From Aquimarina sp. ERC-38 (GTDB taxonomy: Bacteria; Bacteroidota; Bacteroidia; Flavobacteriales; Flavobacteriaceae), in contig NZ_CP098511.1 in assembly GCF_026222555.1 (NCBI RefSeq), forward strand, positions 1,097,501 to 1,161,500: DNA of 64,000 nucleotides, given 5' to 3'. The position numbers and the translations under genes were made by a program. The notes beneath the pieces were generated by a model. The model saw only the letters and a program-made list of their open reading frames with translations. It searched no databases and was not told the origin of the DNA. Below, in pieces: positions 18,226 through 26,725 of this stretch (the first letter of the stretch is position 1; the number at the start of each line of letters is the position of its first letter).

Positions 18226-18861
18226 TCACTTCCTCCCAAAATCCGCAGGGATTTCACCCCAGGCTTTGGTTTCCCATTTGACGATTTTAGTATCGTAGGT
18301 ATTGCTTTTAAGCCAAGTAATAGCGCGTTCTACCAATTCAAATAACTTTGCATTTTTTGCAGATTGTTTTAGCTTGGTATTACACTGCTTCTTTTTTACC
18401 CAACCCATGGCAATTCGAGAATCTGTGTATAAAATACGATCACTTTTATGCTGTTTTAAATAAGCCAGGCCATGTACTAAAGCCAGAAATTCACCGATAT
18501 TGTTAGTTCCTTGTAAAAAAGGACCCTGATGGAAGAGTTGTTTTTTCGTTTGAGTATCCACCCCACGATATTCCATTTTACCTGGGTTCCCACTAGAAGC
18601 GGCATCTACCGCAATTGAATATAAGTTAGGTTCCCCGTATTTTTTTAATTCGGAAGCGCTTAATATTTTGGGAGCTTCCTTTTTATTTTTATAATCATTA
18701 TAATCCTCGTTAAAAGCTTTTTTAGCCGTAGCAAAATTATCAAAAGATTTAAATTTTGCCCCGGAGTATCCTTTTACCGCCACCTGGCAATCCGCCCAAG
18801 ATGTATAAATTCCCGGTCGGTGCCCCTCCCAGACCACATAGAACTTTTCTTTTTTTGACAT
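18226..18861 (-). CDS. rnhA: Ribonuclease HI with viroplasmin-like N-terminal domain
   Basis: The 211-residue protein has an N-terminal caulimovirus-VI/viroplasmin-type RNA-DNA hybrid-binding domain (about residues 3-47: KFYVVWEGHRPGIYTSW, then FDNFATAKKAF). It is followed by a short linker and an RNase H domain (about 72-211) with YSIAVDAASSGNPG, NNIGEFLALVHGL and the acidic YTDSRIAMGWV. It cuts RNA in RNA/DNA hybrids during replication and repair. Domain order is that of bacterial and eukaryotic RNase H1. Its own transcript is likely, since the flanking gaps exceed 270 bases. Confidence 0.9.
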   Translation of the reverse strand: MSKKEKFYVVWEGHRPGIYTSWADCQVAVKGYSGAKFKSFDNFATAKKAFNEDYNDYKNKKEAPKILSASELKKYGEPNLYSIAVDAASSGNPGKMEYRGVDTQTKKQLFHQGPFLQGTNNIGEFLALVHGLAYLKQHKSDRILYTDSRIAMGWVKKKQCNTKLKQSAKNAKLFELVERAITWLKSNTYDTKIVKWETKAWGEIPADFGRK

Positions 18862-18878
18862 GGTATTTTTATTATTTC

Positions 18879-18913
18879 TTAGTTAATTAGCCATAAGGCA
18901 CTAGCCAAAAGTT
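18879..18913 (+). repeat. 35-base dispersed repeat, copy 1
   Basis: The segment contains AAGGCACTAG and CAAAAGTT and matches 55778-55812 at 31 of 35 positions by eye. Both copies are intergenic. Confidence 0.65.
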
Positions 18914-18947
18914 ACATTCATTATTTTCAACTATCCCTTTATAATTT

Positions 18948-19030
18948 TGTCCCTTTGAACCTTTGCCTCTTTGCAACTTTGTTCCTTTGAAACTCTACAC
19001 CTCTGCCACTTTGCATCTTAGTACCTTAAC
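18948..19030 (+). repeat. Degenerate tandem words of the CTTTGCAAC type
   Basis: A run of about 80 bases is built from variants of CCTTTGAAC, CTTTGCAAC and CTCTGCCAC repeated every 9-11 bases. A similar run lies at 46047-46114. No reading frame is kept, so it is not coding. Confidence 0.55.
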
Positions 19031-19114
19031 ATTTAAAACCCCAACCTATCCACTATAGTATATATAAAACTTCTTCTTTAAAACAATTACCTAGGTCGTA
19101 AGACCTAATCAACA

Positions 19115-19146
19115 GTTCCCCCTTTGGGGGCGGAGGGGGCTAGGGG
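19115..19146 (+). repeat. Dispersed hairpin repeat, half copy overlapping purN stop
   Basis: GTTCCCCCTTTGGGGGCGG followed by AGGGGGCTAGGGG resembles the half element at 41279-41309. The purN stop codon (19140-19142, minus strand) lies inside it, so the last codons of purN are formed by repeat sequence. Confidence 0.5.
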
Positions 19147-19724
19147 CTTAGTAGTTTTTCTATCACCTCCGGGAAATGTTTGTATTCTAACTCATGAACC
19201 GAATGTGCCACTTCTTCAGGTGTAGTTCCGGGTTTAATATTAGTTTTCGCCTGAAAAATAATGGCACCTTCATCATAATTTTCGTTTACGTAATGAATAG
19301 TGATCCCGGTTTCTTCTTCCTGATTTTCTACAACTGCTCTATGGACATAATCCCCATACATTCCTTTACCTCCGTATTTAGGTAATAACGCAGGATGTAT
19401 ATTAATGATTTTACCTTCAAAATGCTTGATAATATTTTCCGGGAATTTCCACAAAAAGCCGGCCAATACAATCAATTGTGGTTGTACGTCAATCAATAAA
19501 TGTAACACCTCATTAGATTTATAAAAGGCTTCTCTATCAAAAAACAGTGCTTTGACTTCTAAATTATGAGCTTTTTTTAGCACTCCGGCGTTTTTTTTAT
19601 TAGAAAAAACATAGGTGACTTCTACCCCGGGATGATCTTGAAAATACCGGATGATATTTTCAGCGTTTGTACCATTACCAGAGGCAAAAATGACTATTTT
19701 CTTGACGGGTACATCTTGTTGCAT
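19140..19724 (-). CDS. purN: Phosphoribosylglycinamide formyltransferase
   Basis: The 194-residue enzyme transfers a formyl group from 10-formyl-tetrahydrofolate to GAR in purine synthesis. It shows VIFASGNGTNAENI at the N-terminus (phosphate-binding), NIHPALLPKYGGKGMYG near residue 105 with catalytic Asn and His, HRAVVENQEEETGITIHYV, and YDEGAIIFQ. These cover the whole active site. Length matches the family. It diverges from acpP with a 148-base gap, and a dispersed repeat overlaps the 3' end. Confidence 0.95.
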   Translation of the reverse strand: MQQDVPVKKIVIFASGNGTNAENIIRYFQDHPGVEVTYVFSNKKNAGVLKKAHNLEVKALFFDREAFYKSNEVLHLLIDVQPQLIVLAGFLWKFPENIIKHFEGKIINIHPALLPKYGGKGMYGDYVHRAVVENQEEETGITIHYVNENYDEGAIIFQAKTNIKPGTTPEEVAHSVHELEYKHFPEVIEKLLSP

Positions 19725-19833
19725 ACTTAAAATTATTAGCTTTTTATTAGGAAGATACCTGCAATACTTTTTTATATTTGATAAATTACAAATACATTTT
19801 AAAGGGATTGTGGAGTTTTAAAATAAAGTTTTT

Positions 19834-19841
19834 TATTTTTG
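19834..19841 (+). promoter_or_regulatory. Putative -7 element of the acpP promoter
   Basis: TATTTTTG matches TAnnTTTG, 31 bases before the acpP start. A TTG at 19808-19810 is the only -33 candidate and its spacing (23 bases) is longer than the usual 19. Confidence 0.4.
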
Positions 19842-19872
19842 CCACCTAATTAAAAAAACAAAATTAAATATT

Positions 19873-20106
19873 ATGTCAGACATTGCATCAAGAGTTAAAG
19901 CGATAATCGTTGACAAATTAGGAGTAGATGAAAATGAAGTTGTGAGCGAAGCAAGTTTCACAAACGATTTGGGAGCTGATTCCTTAGACACTGTAGAATT
20001 AATCATGGAATTCGAAAAAGAATTTGATATACAGATACCAGACGACCAGGCTGAGAATATTGCTACCGTAGGTCAGGCTATTTCTTATATAGAAGACGCT
20101 AAATAA
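19873..20106 (+). CDS. acpP: Acyl carrier protein
   Basis: The 77-residue acidic protein carries the phosphopantetheine attachment motif [15 protein letters not shown], with the modified Ser at about residue 37. It shuttles growing acyl chains in type II fatty acid synthesis. The fabF gene follows after 18 bases, then rnc after 8 bases, so acpP-fabF-rnc form an operon, a common arrangement in Flavobacteriia. Confidence 0.97.
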   Translation: MSDIASRVKAIIVDKLGVDENEVVSEASFTNDLGADSLDTVELIMEFEKEFDIQIPDDQAENIATVGQAISYIEDAK

Positions 20107-20124
20107 TTATTACCCCTTATTTTT

Positions 20125-21378
20125 ATGAACCTTAAGCGAGTTGTTGTTACAGGACTTGGTGCTCTGACCCCAATTGGTAATACCGTTGAGGAGTATTGGG
20201 AAGCCCTGGCAGCCGGTAAAAGCGGTTGTGCGGACATTACCCATTTTGACACGGAAAAGTTTAAAACAAAGTTCGCCTGTGAAGTCAAAAATTACGACCC
20301 GACTACCTACTTTGACCGGAAAGAAGCCCGTAAACTGGATAAGTTTGCTCAATACGCTATAATTTCGGCCGAAGAAGCGATTAAAGATGCACAACTGGAC
20401 TTGGATAAGATTGATAAGTTCCGGGTGGGAGTTATTTGGGGTGCGGGTATCGGTGGTATTGAGACCTTTCAGCAAGAAGTTACTAACTATTGCGAAGGAG
20501 ACGGAACACCACGGTTTAACCCGTTTTTTATCCCTAAAATGATCGCGGATATTGCTCCCGGGCATATTTCTATCAGAAATGGGTTTATGGGTCCTAATTA
20601 TACCACAGTTTCAGCTTGTGCCTCCTCAGCAAATGCCATTATCGATGCCCTTAACTATATTAGGTTAGGGCATTGCGATGTTATTGTAACAGGAGGTAGT
20701 GAAGCAGCGGTAACCGAAGCCGGAATGGGAGGTTTTAATGCCATGCATGCTTTATCAACCAGAAACGATGATCCTAAAACGGCTTCCCGTCCGTTTGATG
20801 CCAATCGGGACGGATTTGTATTAGGTGAAGGTGGTGGTGGATTGATTCTTGAAGAATATGAACATGCCAAAGCCAGAGGCGCTCAGATTTATGCTGAAGT
20901 TGTAGGTGGTGGTATGTCTAGTGATGCTTATCATATGACTGCACCCCATCCGGAAGGTATTGGAGTAGTTCGGGTAATGCAGAATTGTTTAGATGACGCT
21001 CATGCAAAACCGGAAGATATTGATACGATTAATACGCATGGAACTTCAACTCCACTAGGGGATGTGGCCGAGTTAAAGGCAATTACCAAAGTATTTGGAA
21101 AACATGCTTCTCAAATCAATATTAATTCGACCAAATCGATGACCGGTCATTTATTAGGAGCTGCCGGTGCTATTGAAGCCATTGCTTCTATTCTTGCTAT
21201 GAAGTACAGTAAAGTACCTCCTACCATTAACCATAGCACTTCTGATGAAAACATTGATCCTTCTCTAAATTTGACTTTAAATAAAGCCCAGGAACGTGAA
21301 ATTACCTATGCAATGAGCAATACATTTGGATTCGGAGGACATAATGCGTGCATCTTATTCAAAAAGTTAGATGAATAA
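20125..21378 (+). CDS. fabF: Beta-ketoacyl-ACP synthase II
   Basis: The 417-residue condensing enzyme elongates acyl-ACP with malonyl-ACP. The catalytic triad is visible: Cys in TVSACASSANAI (about residue 163), His in NTHGTSTPLGD (about 303) and His in KSMTGHLLGAAGA (about 340). The glycine-rich C-terminal SNTFGFGGHNACILF is intact. It is translated right after acpP. Confidence 0.96.
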   Translation: MNLKRVVVTGLGALTPIGNTVEEYWEALAAGKSGCADITHFDTEKFKTKFACEVKNYDPTTYFDRKEARKLDKFAQYAIISAEEAIKDAQLDLDKIDKFRVGVIWGAGIGGIETFQQEVTNYCEGDGTPRFNPFFIPKMIADIAPGHISIRNGFMGPNYTTVSACASSANAIIDALNYIRLGHCDVIVTGGSEAAVTEAGMGGFNAMHALSTRNDDPKTASRPFDANRDGFVLGEGGGGLILEEYEHAKARGAQIYAEVVGGGMSSDAYHMTAPHPEGIGVVRVMQNCLDDAHAKPEDIDTINTHGTSTPLGDVAELKAITKVFGKHASQININSTKSMTGHLLGAAGAIEAIASILAMKYSKVPPTINHSTSDENIDPSLNLTLNKAQEREITYAMSNTFGFGGHNACILFKKLDE

Positions 21379-21386
21379 AATAGGTT

Positions 21387-22121
21387 ATGGGTGTAATAAA
21401 GAACATATTAAATTCCCGCTCTGAAAAGAACGGGATTTTTTTTACCAGAATTCAGGATATTGTTGGTTTTAAGCCTAAAAGTATTCTACATTATGAAAAA
21501 GCATTCACCCATCGCTCCCTGAACCTTAAAGATAAAAACGGCAACGCTGTTAACTACGAGCGTATGGAATTTCTCGGAGATGCTATGTTGAGTAGCGTGA
21601 TTGCCGCTTATTTATTTAAAGAAGTACCTGAAGGTAATGAAGGATACCTCACTAAAATGCGAGCAAAAGTAGTAAGCCGTAAGCACTTAAATGAATTGGG
21701 GAAAGACTTAAAACTTATTGAATTAGTCCGTACTAATATTTCTAAATCCCAGTTTGGGGTCAATATTCATGGAAACCTATTTGAAGCCCTGATAGGAGCT
21801 ATTTACCTGGATAGGGGGTTTAAGTATTGTGAGCGTTTTATCAACGAAGCCGTTATTAAACCTTACGTGGATATTGATAGTCTGGAAGGACAGATTATTA
21901 GTTATAAAAGCCTATTAATTGAGTGGTGCCAGAAAGAAAAGAAACATTTTAACTTTGAAGTATATGAAGATACGGGTAAAGATGAAATGAAACATTTTGC
22001 GGTAAAACTATGGATTGCACAAAAAGTAGTGGCTAAAGCCAGGGCAACTTCAAAAAAGAAAGCGGAAGAAAAATCTTCAAAACGAGCCTATTTTGCACTG
22101 CAATCCAAAATTGATTCGTAA
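21387..22121 (+). CDS. rnc: Ribonuclease III
   Basis: The 244-residue double-strand RNA endonuclease has the RNase III signature NYERMEFLGDAMLSSVIA (about residues 50-67), the second acidic cluster GNLFEALIGAIYLDRG (about 125-140) and a C-terminal dsRNA-binding domain (about 170-240, ending KKKAEEKSSKRAYFAL). It matures rRNA and processes structured RNAs. It is 8 bases from fabF and co-transcribed with it. Confidence 0.95.
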   Translation: MGVIKNILNSRSEKNGIFFTRIQDIVGFKPKSILHYEKAFTHRSLNLKDKNGNAVNYERMEFLGDAMLSSVIAAYLFKEVPEGNEGYLTKMRAKVVSRKHLNELGKDLKLIELVRTNISKSQFGVNIHGNLFEALIGAIYLDRGFKYCERFINEAVIKPYVDIDSLEGQIISYKSLLIEWCQKEKKHFNFEVYEDTGKDEMKHFAVKLWIAQKVVAKARATSKKKAEEKSSKRAYFALQSKIDS

Positions 22122-22228
22122 GGGTTCTATGTGATTTTAAAAGAATTATCAAAATACATTTCACTATTTTAAAAACTCAATCGTTTTCGTCTTATAAATT
22201 TAAAGATCAGATAAATCATTAGGAAAAT

Positions 22229-22236
22229 TAAATTTG
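22229..22236 (+). promoter_or_regulatory. Putative -7 element upstream of the IPExxxVDY gene
   Basis: TAAATTTG matches TAnnTTTG and lies 35 bases before the ATG at 22272. No convincing -33 TTTG is found 19 bases upstream. Confidence 0.4.
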
Positions 22237-22271
22237 TATATTTCGGGTTGATTTAAAAGAGAGAAAGTATT

Positions 22272-22763
22272 ATGGGTATCCAATGTCTTGATCTTGATAC
22301 GGCTTCAGAAGATCAATATGATTTGATAGCCATACATAGTTCTTTACCATCTTACCGTTTAGCGTATTTACTAAACAGAGAATTAAGTATTTTGCTTTCG
22401 CGAGAAAATGAAGACGTTGTATTTCATTATAGCGACTGCCGGGCGTATTATCCCAAGTATCAATATAAAGATGTAGTATATTATACTACTTATGACCTGG
22501 TCGCTAATTATTACCAGTATGAGGTAGAAGTACCCAATGATAAGGCAAATGATTTGTTCGGTAATACTAATCCGGGCATGGTAAAAAAAGTTTTAATGCC
22601 GGAATTAAAAAAAGCAGAATACCTTTTAAAAATTACTACTGAAAGCTCTTTTTTAGAAATTAACCATTTAGTAAAAAAAATAACTGATATAACTCAAATT
22701 ATTACCGCTTATACGGTAGATAGCACTCAATTAAAATTTAAGAATTACTTAATATTCGAATAA
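22272..22763 (+). CDS. IPExxxVDY family protein
   Basis: The 163-residue cytoplasmic protein belongs to a Bacteroidota family of unknown function, usually found between rnc and pyk as here. The naming motif is present in altered form: MPELKKAEYLLKI instead of IPExxxVDY (about residues 112-124). The N-terminal half is rich in Tyr and Ser (SSLPSYRLAYLLNREL). It overlaps the pyk start by one base (the A of the TAA stop starts the ATG), which implies translational coupling. A role near RNA processing or glycolysis is only suggested by position. Confidence 0.85.
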   Translation: MGIQCLDLDTASEDQYDLIAIHSSLPSYRLAYLLNRELSILLSRENEDVVFHYSDCRAYYPKYQYKDVVYYTTYDLVANYYQYEVEVPNDKANDLFGNTNPGMVKKVLMPELKKAEYLLKITTESSFLEINHLVKKITDITQIITAYTVDSTQLKFKNYLIFE

Positions 22764-24190
22764 TGCCAAAACACAAAAAGACTAAAATTGTAGCTACCCT
22801 AGGCCCAGCTACCAGTTCTAAAGAAGTACTCAAAGAAATGCTGGATGCGGGGGTAAACGTTTTTAGAATTAATTTCTCACATGCTGATTATGAAGATGTA
22901 AAACAAAAAGTAACCATGATTCGTTCTCTTAGCGAAGCGCATGGATACAACGCGGCTATTCTTGCTGATTTACAAGGCCCTAAGCTTAGGGTTGGAGTTA
23001 TGAAAGGAGATGTTATCGTAAATGACGGAGATGAAATTGATTTTGTGACCGGTAATGCTTTTGAAGGGACTTCAGAAAAAGTATATATGAATTATGACAA
23101 TTTTCCTAAAGATGTAAAAGCGGGAGAACGTGTTTTACTGGATGATGGAAAATTAATTTTTGAAGTTGTTTCTTCAAATAAAAAAGATACGGTTAAGGCA
23201 AAGGTTATCCAGGGTGGGCCTCTAAAGTCCAAAAAAGGTGTGAATTTACCTAATACCGCTATTTCACTACCTGCTTTGACGGAAAAAGATATTAAAGATG
23301 CTGTATTTGCCTGTAGTCTTGAAGTGGATTGGATTGCTTTATCTTTTGTACGGAATGCCCAAGATTTAATGGATTTACAAGAGATTATTCAAGAAAATAG
23401 TGCTTATAAAATTCCTATTGTTGCTAAAATTGAAAAACCCGAAGGCGTTGAAAATATTGATAAAATTGTCGCCTATTGTGATGGTCTGATGGTGGCCCGG
23501 GGTGACCTGGGAGTTGAAATCCCGGCGCAGGAAGTACCTTTAATCCAAAAACAATTAGTGTTGCGTGCTAAAAAAGCCCGTATACCCGTGATTATTGCTA
23601 CCCAGATGATGGAAACTATGATTGATAGCTTAACACCTACCCGGGCAGAGGTAAATGATGTAGCTAACTCGGTTATGGATGGTGCTGATGCGGTAATGTT
23701 ATCCGGAGAAACCTCTGTGGGTAAATATCCGGTACAAGTGATTAAAACCATGTCCAAAATTGTAGCCAGTGTTGAAAATTCGGATTTAATTTCAGTTCCT
23801 CAAAGTCCTCCGCATATTCGTACAAGTCGGTTTATTACCAAATCCATTTGCTACCATGCAGCTACTATGGCAAATGATATTAAAGCCCGGGCTATTTGTA
23901 CCTTAACTAATAGTGGATATACCGCTTTTCAGATATCAGCCTGGCGACCGGATGCAAATATTTTAGTCTTTACCAGTAACCGTAGGATTCTTTCTCAATT
24001 AAACTTATTATGGGGGGTTAAGGCTTTTTATTACGATAAGTATGTAAGTACTGATGATACCGTTGATGATGTAAATCAACTGGCACTAGAGCGCGGATTT
24101 GTAGATAAAGGAGATATGTTAATTAACCTGGCAGCAATGCCTATGGCTTCTAAAGGAATGGTAAATACCTTACGGGTTTCTCATATATAA
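22763..24190 (+). CDS. pyk: Pyruvate kinase
   Basis: The 475-residue enzyme converts phosphoenolpyruvate and ADP to pyruvate and ATP. Visible landmarks are KIVATLGPAT at the N-terminus, RINFSHADYED, the B domain (about 70-170), PIVAKIEKPEGVENID with the catalytic Lys, the signature MVARGDLGVEIP (about 240-255) and the TQMMETMI and MDGADAVMLSGET blocks. The C-terminal regulatory domain is present. Translation is coupled to the IPExxxVDY gene and a hairpin follows the stop. Confidence 0.96.
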   Translation: MPKHKKTKIVATLGPATSSKEVLKEMLDAGVNVFRINFSHADYEDVKQKVTMIRSLSEAHGYNAAILADLQGPKLRVGVMKGDVIVNDGDEIDFVTGNAFEGTSEKVYMNYDNFPKDVKAGERVLLDDGKLIFEVVSSNKKDTVKAKVIQGGPLKSKKGVNLPNTAISLPALTEKDIKDAVFACSLEVDWIALSFVRNAQDLMDLQEIIQENSAYKIPIVAKIEKPEGVENIDKIVAYCDGLMVARGDLGVEIPAQEVPLIQKQLVLRAKKARIPVIIATQMMETMIDSLTPTRAEVNDVANSVMDGADAVMLSGETSVGKYPVQVIKTMSKIVASVENSDLISVPQSPPHIRTSRFITKSICYHAATMANDIKARAICTLTNSGYTAFQISAWRPDANILVFTSNRRILSQLNLLWGVKAFYYDKYVSTDDTVDDVNQLALERGFVDKGDMLINLAAMPMASKGMVNTLRVSHI

Positions 24191-24196
24191 AAGTTG

Positions 24197-24232
24197 AAAC
24201 CCTGAGTCTAACATAAGTTAGGCTTGGGGTTT
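24197..24232 (+). terminator. Hairpin downstream of pyk
   Basis: AAACCCTGAGTCTAAC pairs imperfectly with GTTAGGCTTGGGGTTT around an ATAA loop, seven bases past the pyk stop. No long T run follows, so efficiency is uncertain. Confidence 0.55.
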
Positions 24233-24270
24233 AGATATATAGCTAAATCAACATAAATAAGGGATACATT

Positions 24271-24675
24271 TTATTTAAGAAAGACTGTTTCCAACTCCTT
24301 AAGGCTGATAGGTTTTATTAAATAATCCGTTACGCTGTTAATCCCTTTAGCCTTGCTTACATCGACCGGATTGATAGAAGAACTGACCACGTATAACGTA
24401 ATAATTTTTCCAAATTTATTTTTTATTTGCGTGAATTTGTCAAGAAATTCCCATCCGTCCATGATAGGCATATTTAGATCTAAAAAAACAATCTCAGGAA
24501 TTTGATGTTCATCAAAATTTTTTAATAAGGTTTCAAAGTATTGTAAGGCTTCCTGACCATTTTTAAAAACCAAAAGTGTTTTACATAACTTTCGTACCTC
24601 TACAATTTTTTTCATTAGGCTGATATACATATTGTCATCATCGATAAGGCAGGCGAGTTCAATTTTTTTTGTCAT
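24271..24675 (-). CDS. Single-domain response regulator
   Basis: The 134-residue protein consists of a receiver domain only. It has the acidic pocket IDDDN (about residues 11-15), the phospho-acceptor Asp in VFLDLNMPIMDGWEF (about 66), the Ser in VVSSSI (about 98-103) and the Lys in DYLIKPIS (about 120). With no output domain it probably acts through protein contacts, as in CheY or Spo0F. It lies 6 bases after the histidine kinase gene and is presumably its partner. Confidence 0.92.
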   Translation of the reverse strand: MTKKIELACLIDDDNMYISLMKKIVEVRKLCKTLLVFKNGQEALQYFETLLKNFDEHQIPEIVFLDLNMPIMDGWEFLDKFTQIKNKFGKIITLYVVSSSINPVDVSKAKGINSVTDYLIKPISLKELETVFLK

Positions 24676-24681
24676 CTGCTC

Positions 24682-26133
24682 TTATTTAAATTGAATTGTA
24701 AACGTTGTTCCCTCTTCCAGTTTGCTTTCTACCTGAATATCCCCACCTAAGGAAATTACTTGATTTTTTGTTAAAAATAATCCTATACCTACAGCATCCT
24801 CGTTATAATGAAAGGTTTTATACATTCCAAAAACCTGATCCTTAAAAAGGGTCATGTCAATTCCTTTCCCATTATCTTTAATCTCCAGAAATTTCTGTTG
24901 ATTACGGATATAACTTCGAATTAAAATAACTGGATCTCGATTTTCATGCTTGTACTTAATTGCATTTGTAAGGAGATTGAGGAAAATACTCTCCATATAT
25001 GCAGGAATAAACTGAACGCCTTCACATTCGGTAAAATCCGTTTGTATCTGAGCGTTTGAGCTGTTAATTATCTGTCCAATACCGTTCATCACCAGGTTTA
25101 AGGATTGTTTAAATGAAACAAATACTTTTTCCTGTTTTTCATTAGTATAAATCGTAACCAGTTCATTTAAATGATCAATAGTAGTATTTAAATTATTTGA
25201 AATCCCTTTAATTTGTCCTAATAATTCACTTTTTTCTGCCGGATCATCTATATCTTCAATCAATTGGGTAATTAAGGACAGGTTGCTGGTATGAGACCTT
25301 AAATTATGAGATACAATATGTGCAAAATTAAATAAGCGCGAATTCTGAGCTACAATGATATCATGGGATTTTTGCAGGTTAATCTCCCTTTTTTTTCTTT
25401 CATCAACATCTTGAAAAACTCCCCGAATCCCTATAATTTCTTTATCATCGTTATACACCGGTTTCCCAATGGCTTTTGCCCAAAACTTCTTATTTTTAGC
25501 AGTAACCATTTTAATTTCGGTATTAAAAGGAGTTCCCATCATGGCACAATTAAAGAAACAATCTGCTGCGAGTTGCTGATGTTCTTTAGCGTAATACGCC
25601 GCCGAATCCTTAAGGGAAGGCCTGTAATCTTCCGGGTAATCCAGGATACGGTAAGTCTCAAAATCCCAATAGCTTTCCTTTTTCTTAAAATCTACGTACC
25701 AACTACCGGTAGCTGTCATTTGAGCGGTTTCCCGATAGTAAAAATTATCCTTTCTTAGGGTAGGTTGTTCTCCTTGTATTTCGAAGAAAAAAAGAAACGG
25801 TTTTTCAGATTTTATATCTACCGGAAGTTCTTCATTTGTTAGGCACCTAAAAGATTGATAGTTCCCTTCTTTATTTAAGATAGTAACATACTGTTTGAAG
25901 TCTTCCTGATGTTGTTTATAGTTTAGAAAATTATCACGAAAGGTAGCTACTTCTTCCGGATGAATTAATTTTTGCAAAAAAGTATTTAAATCAGAAGAAA
26001 ATTCGGCTTTGTTATATCCTAATAGGTCCAGAAACGAATTTGACCATTCCATTTTATCCGAATCCTCATGAATTAACCAATATCCATACCTATTCTCTTG
26101 TATAACCTTATTAAACAATTCATTTTGAAGCAT
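24682..26133 (-). CDS. PAS-domain sensor histidine kinase
   Basis: The 483-residue protein lacks membrane segments and should be cytoplasmic. Two PAS folds precede the kinase core: about residues 10-75 (YGYWLIHEDSD...LLGY) and about 130-245 (ATGSWYVDF, ending IRGVFQDVDERKKRE). The phosphorylated His lies in AHIVSHNLRSH (about 275). The ATPase domain has N-box NAIKYK, G1 IKDNGKGIDM and G2 DAVGIGLFLTKN. The signal sensed is unknown. It forms an operon with the receiver-only regulator downstream. Confidence 0.92.
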   Translation of the reverse strand: MLQNELFNKVIQENRYGYWLIHEDSDKMEWSNSFLDLLGYNKAEFSSDLNTFLQKLIHPEEVATFRDNFLNYKQHQEDFKQYVTILNKEGNYQSFRCLTNEELPVDIKSEKPFLFFFEIQGEQPTLRKDNFYYRETAQMTATGSWYVDFKKKESYWDFETYRILDYPEDYRPSLKDSAAYYAKEHQQLAADCFFNCAMMGTPFNTEIKMVTAKNKKFWAKAIGKPVYNDDKEIIGIRGVFQDVDERKKREINLQKSHDIIVAQNSRLFNFAHIVSHNLRSHTSNLSLITQLIEDIDDPAEKSELLGQIKGISNNLNTTIDHLNELVTIYTNEKQEKVFVSFKQSLNLVMNGIGQIINSSNAQIQTDFTECEGVQFIPAYMESIFLNLLTNAIKYKHENRDPVILIRSYIRNQQKFLEIKDNGKGIDMTLFKDQVFGMYKTFHYNEDAVGIGLFLTKNQVISLGGDIQVESKLEEGTTFTIQFK

Positions 26134-26274
26134 GAATATCCTTTTGATAATAACAACTTACTATTTTAACCGTATAGTAATATTGTAATAACGTAAAATT
26201 TTTATATAAATATATGCTAACCTATAAAAATTTTCCCTTTACTACTTAAAAATTGCCATTGAAGATACTGATTT

Positions 26275-26670
26275 TTAACTATTTTCTTCCATATTATCCA
26301 GTCGTATTGACAAAGCCTTTGTGGATATCTGTACTTCTATTAAAGATAGAATCAGAGAAACCATAAGTGCTAATAAGCCAATCCCAAAGATGATATTTGC
26401 AAATTGCAGGTAGTTGACGTATAGTAGTGCCATAGTAATAACACTGGCTAAAAAGCTTAAAATAGCAATAGCCTGCATATATCGGATTAACCAAAGCCTT
26501 TTTCTTAGGTTAGCAATCTGAAGGCTGGTATTAGCAGATTTTGTTTTTAAATATTCCTCATATAATTGTCGGATTAAAGCAGCAATTGCCAGGTAACGTG
26601 CATTGTATGCCAACATGGTTAAAGAGATCGCCGGGAACAACAAAGCCGGTATACTCATAGTTAGGTTCAT
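26275..26670 (-). CDS. DUF2721 membrane protein
   Basis: The 131-residue protein has three predicted membrane segments: about residues 5-30 (SIPALLFPAISLTMLAYNARYLAI), 65-90 and 95-118, with a cytoplasmic-type basic stretch NLRKRLWLIRY between the first two. The layout matches DUF2721, whose function is unknown. It stands alone between the kinase pair and the BNR-repeat protein gene on the same strand. Confidence 0.82.
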   Translation of the reverse strand: MNLTMSIPALLFPAISLTMLAYNARYLAIAALIRQLYEEYLKTKSANTSLQIANLRKRLWLIRYMQAIAILSFLASVITMALLYVNYLQFANIIFGIGLLALMVSLILSLIEVQISTKALSIRLDNMEENS

Positions 26671-26725
26671 ACAATTAAGCTTTTAAAAATCACTTAAGTT
26701 TATTGTTTAAAAATTAAATACCTTT

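Noticed and set aside
18948..19030. CRISPR array from the repeated CTTTG words
   Set aside because: Units are 9-11 bases, degenerate and without unique spacers; there are no cas genes.
20110..20565. Long minus-strand open frame inside fabF
   Set aside because: It lies wholly opposite the well-supported start of fabF and its protein has no recognisable features; it is a shadow frame.
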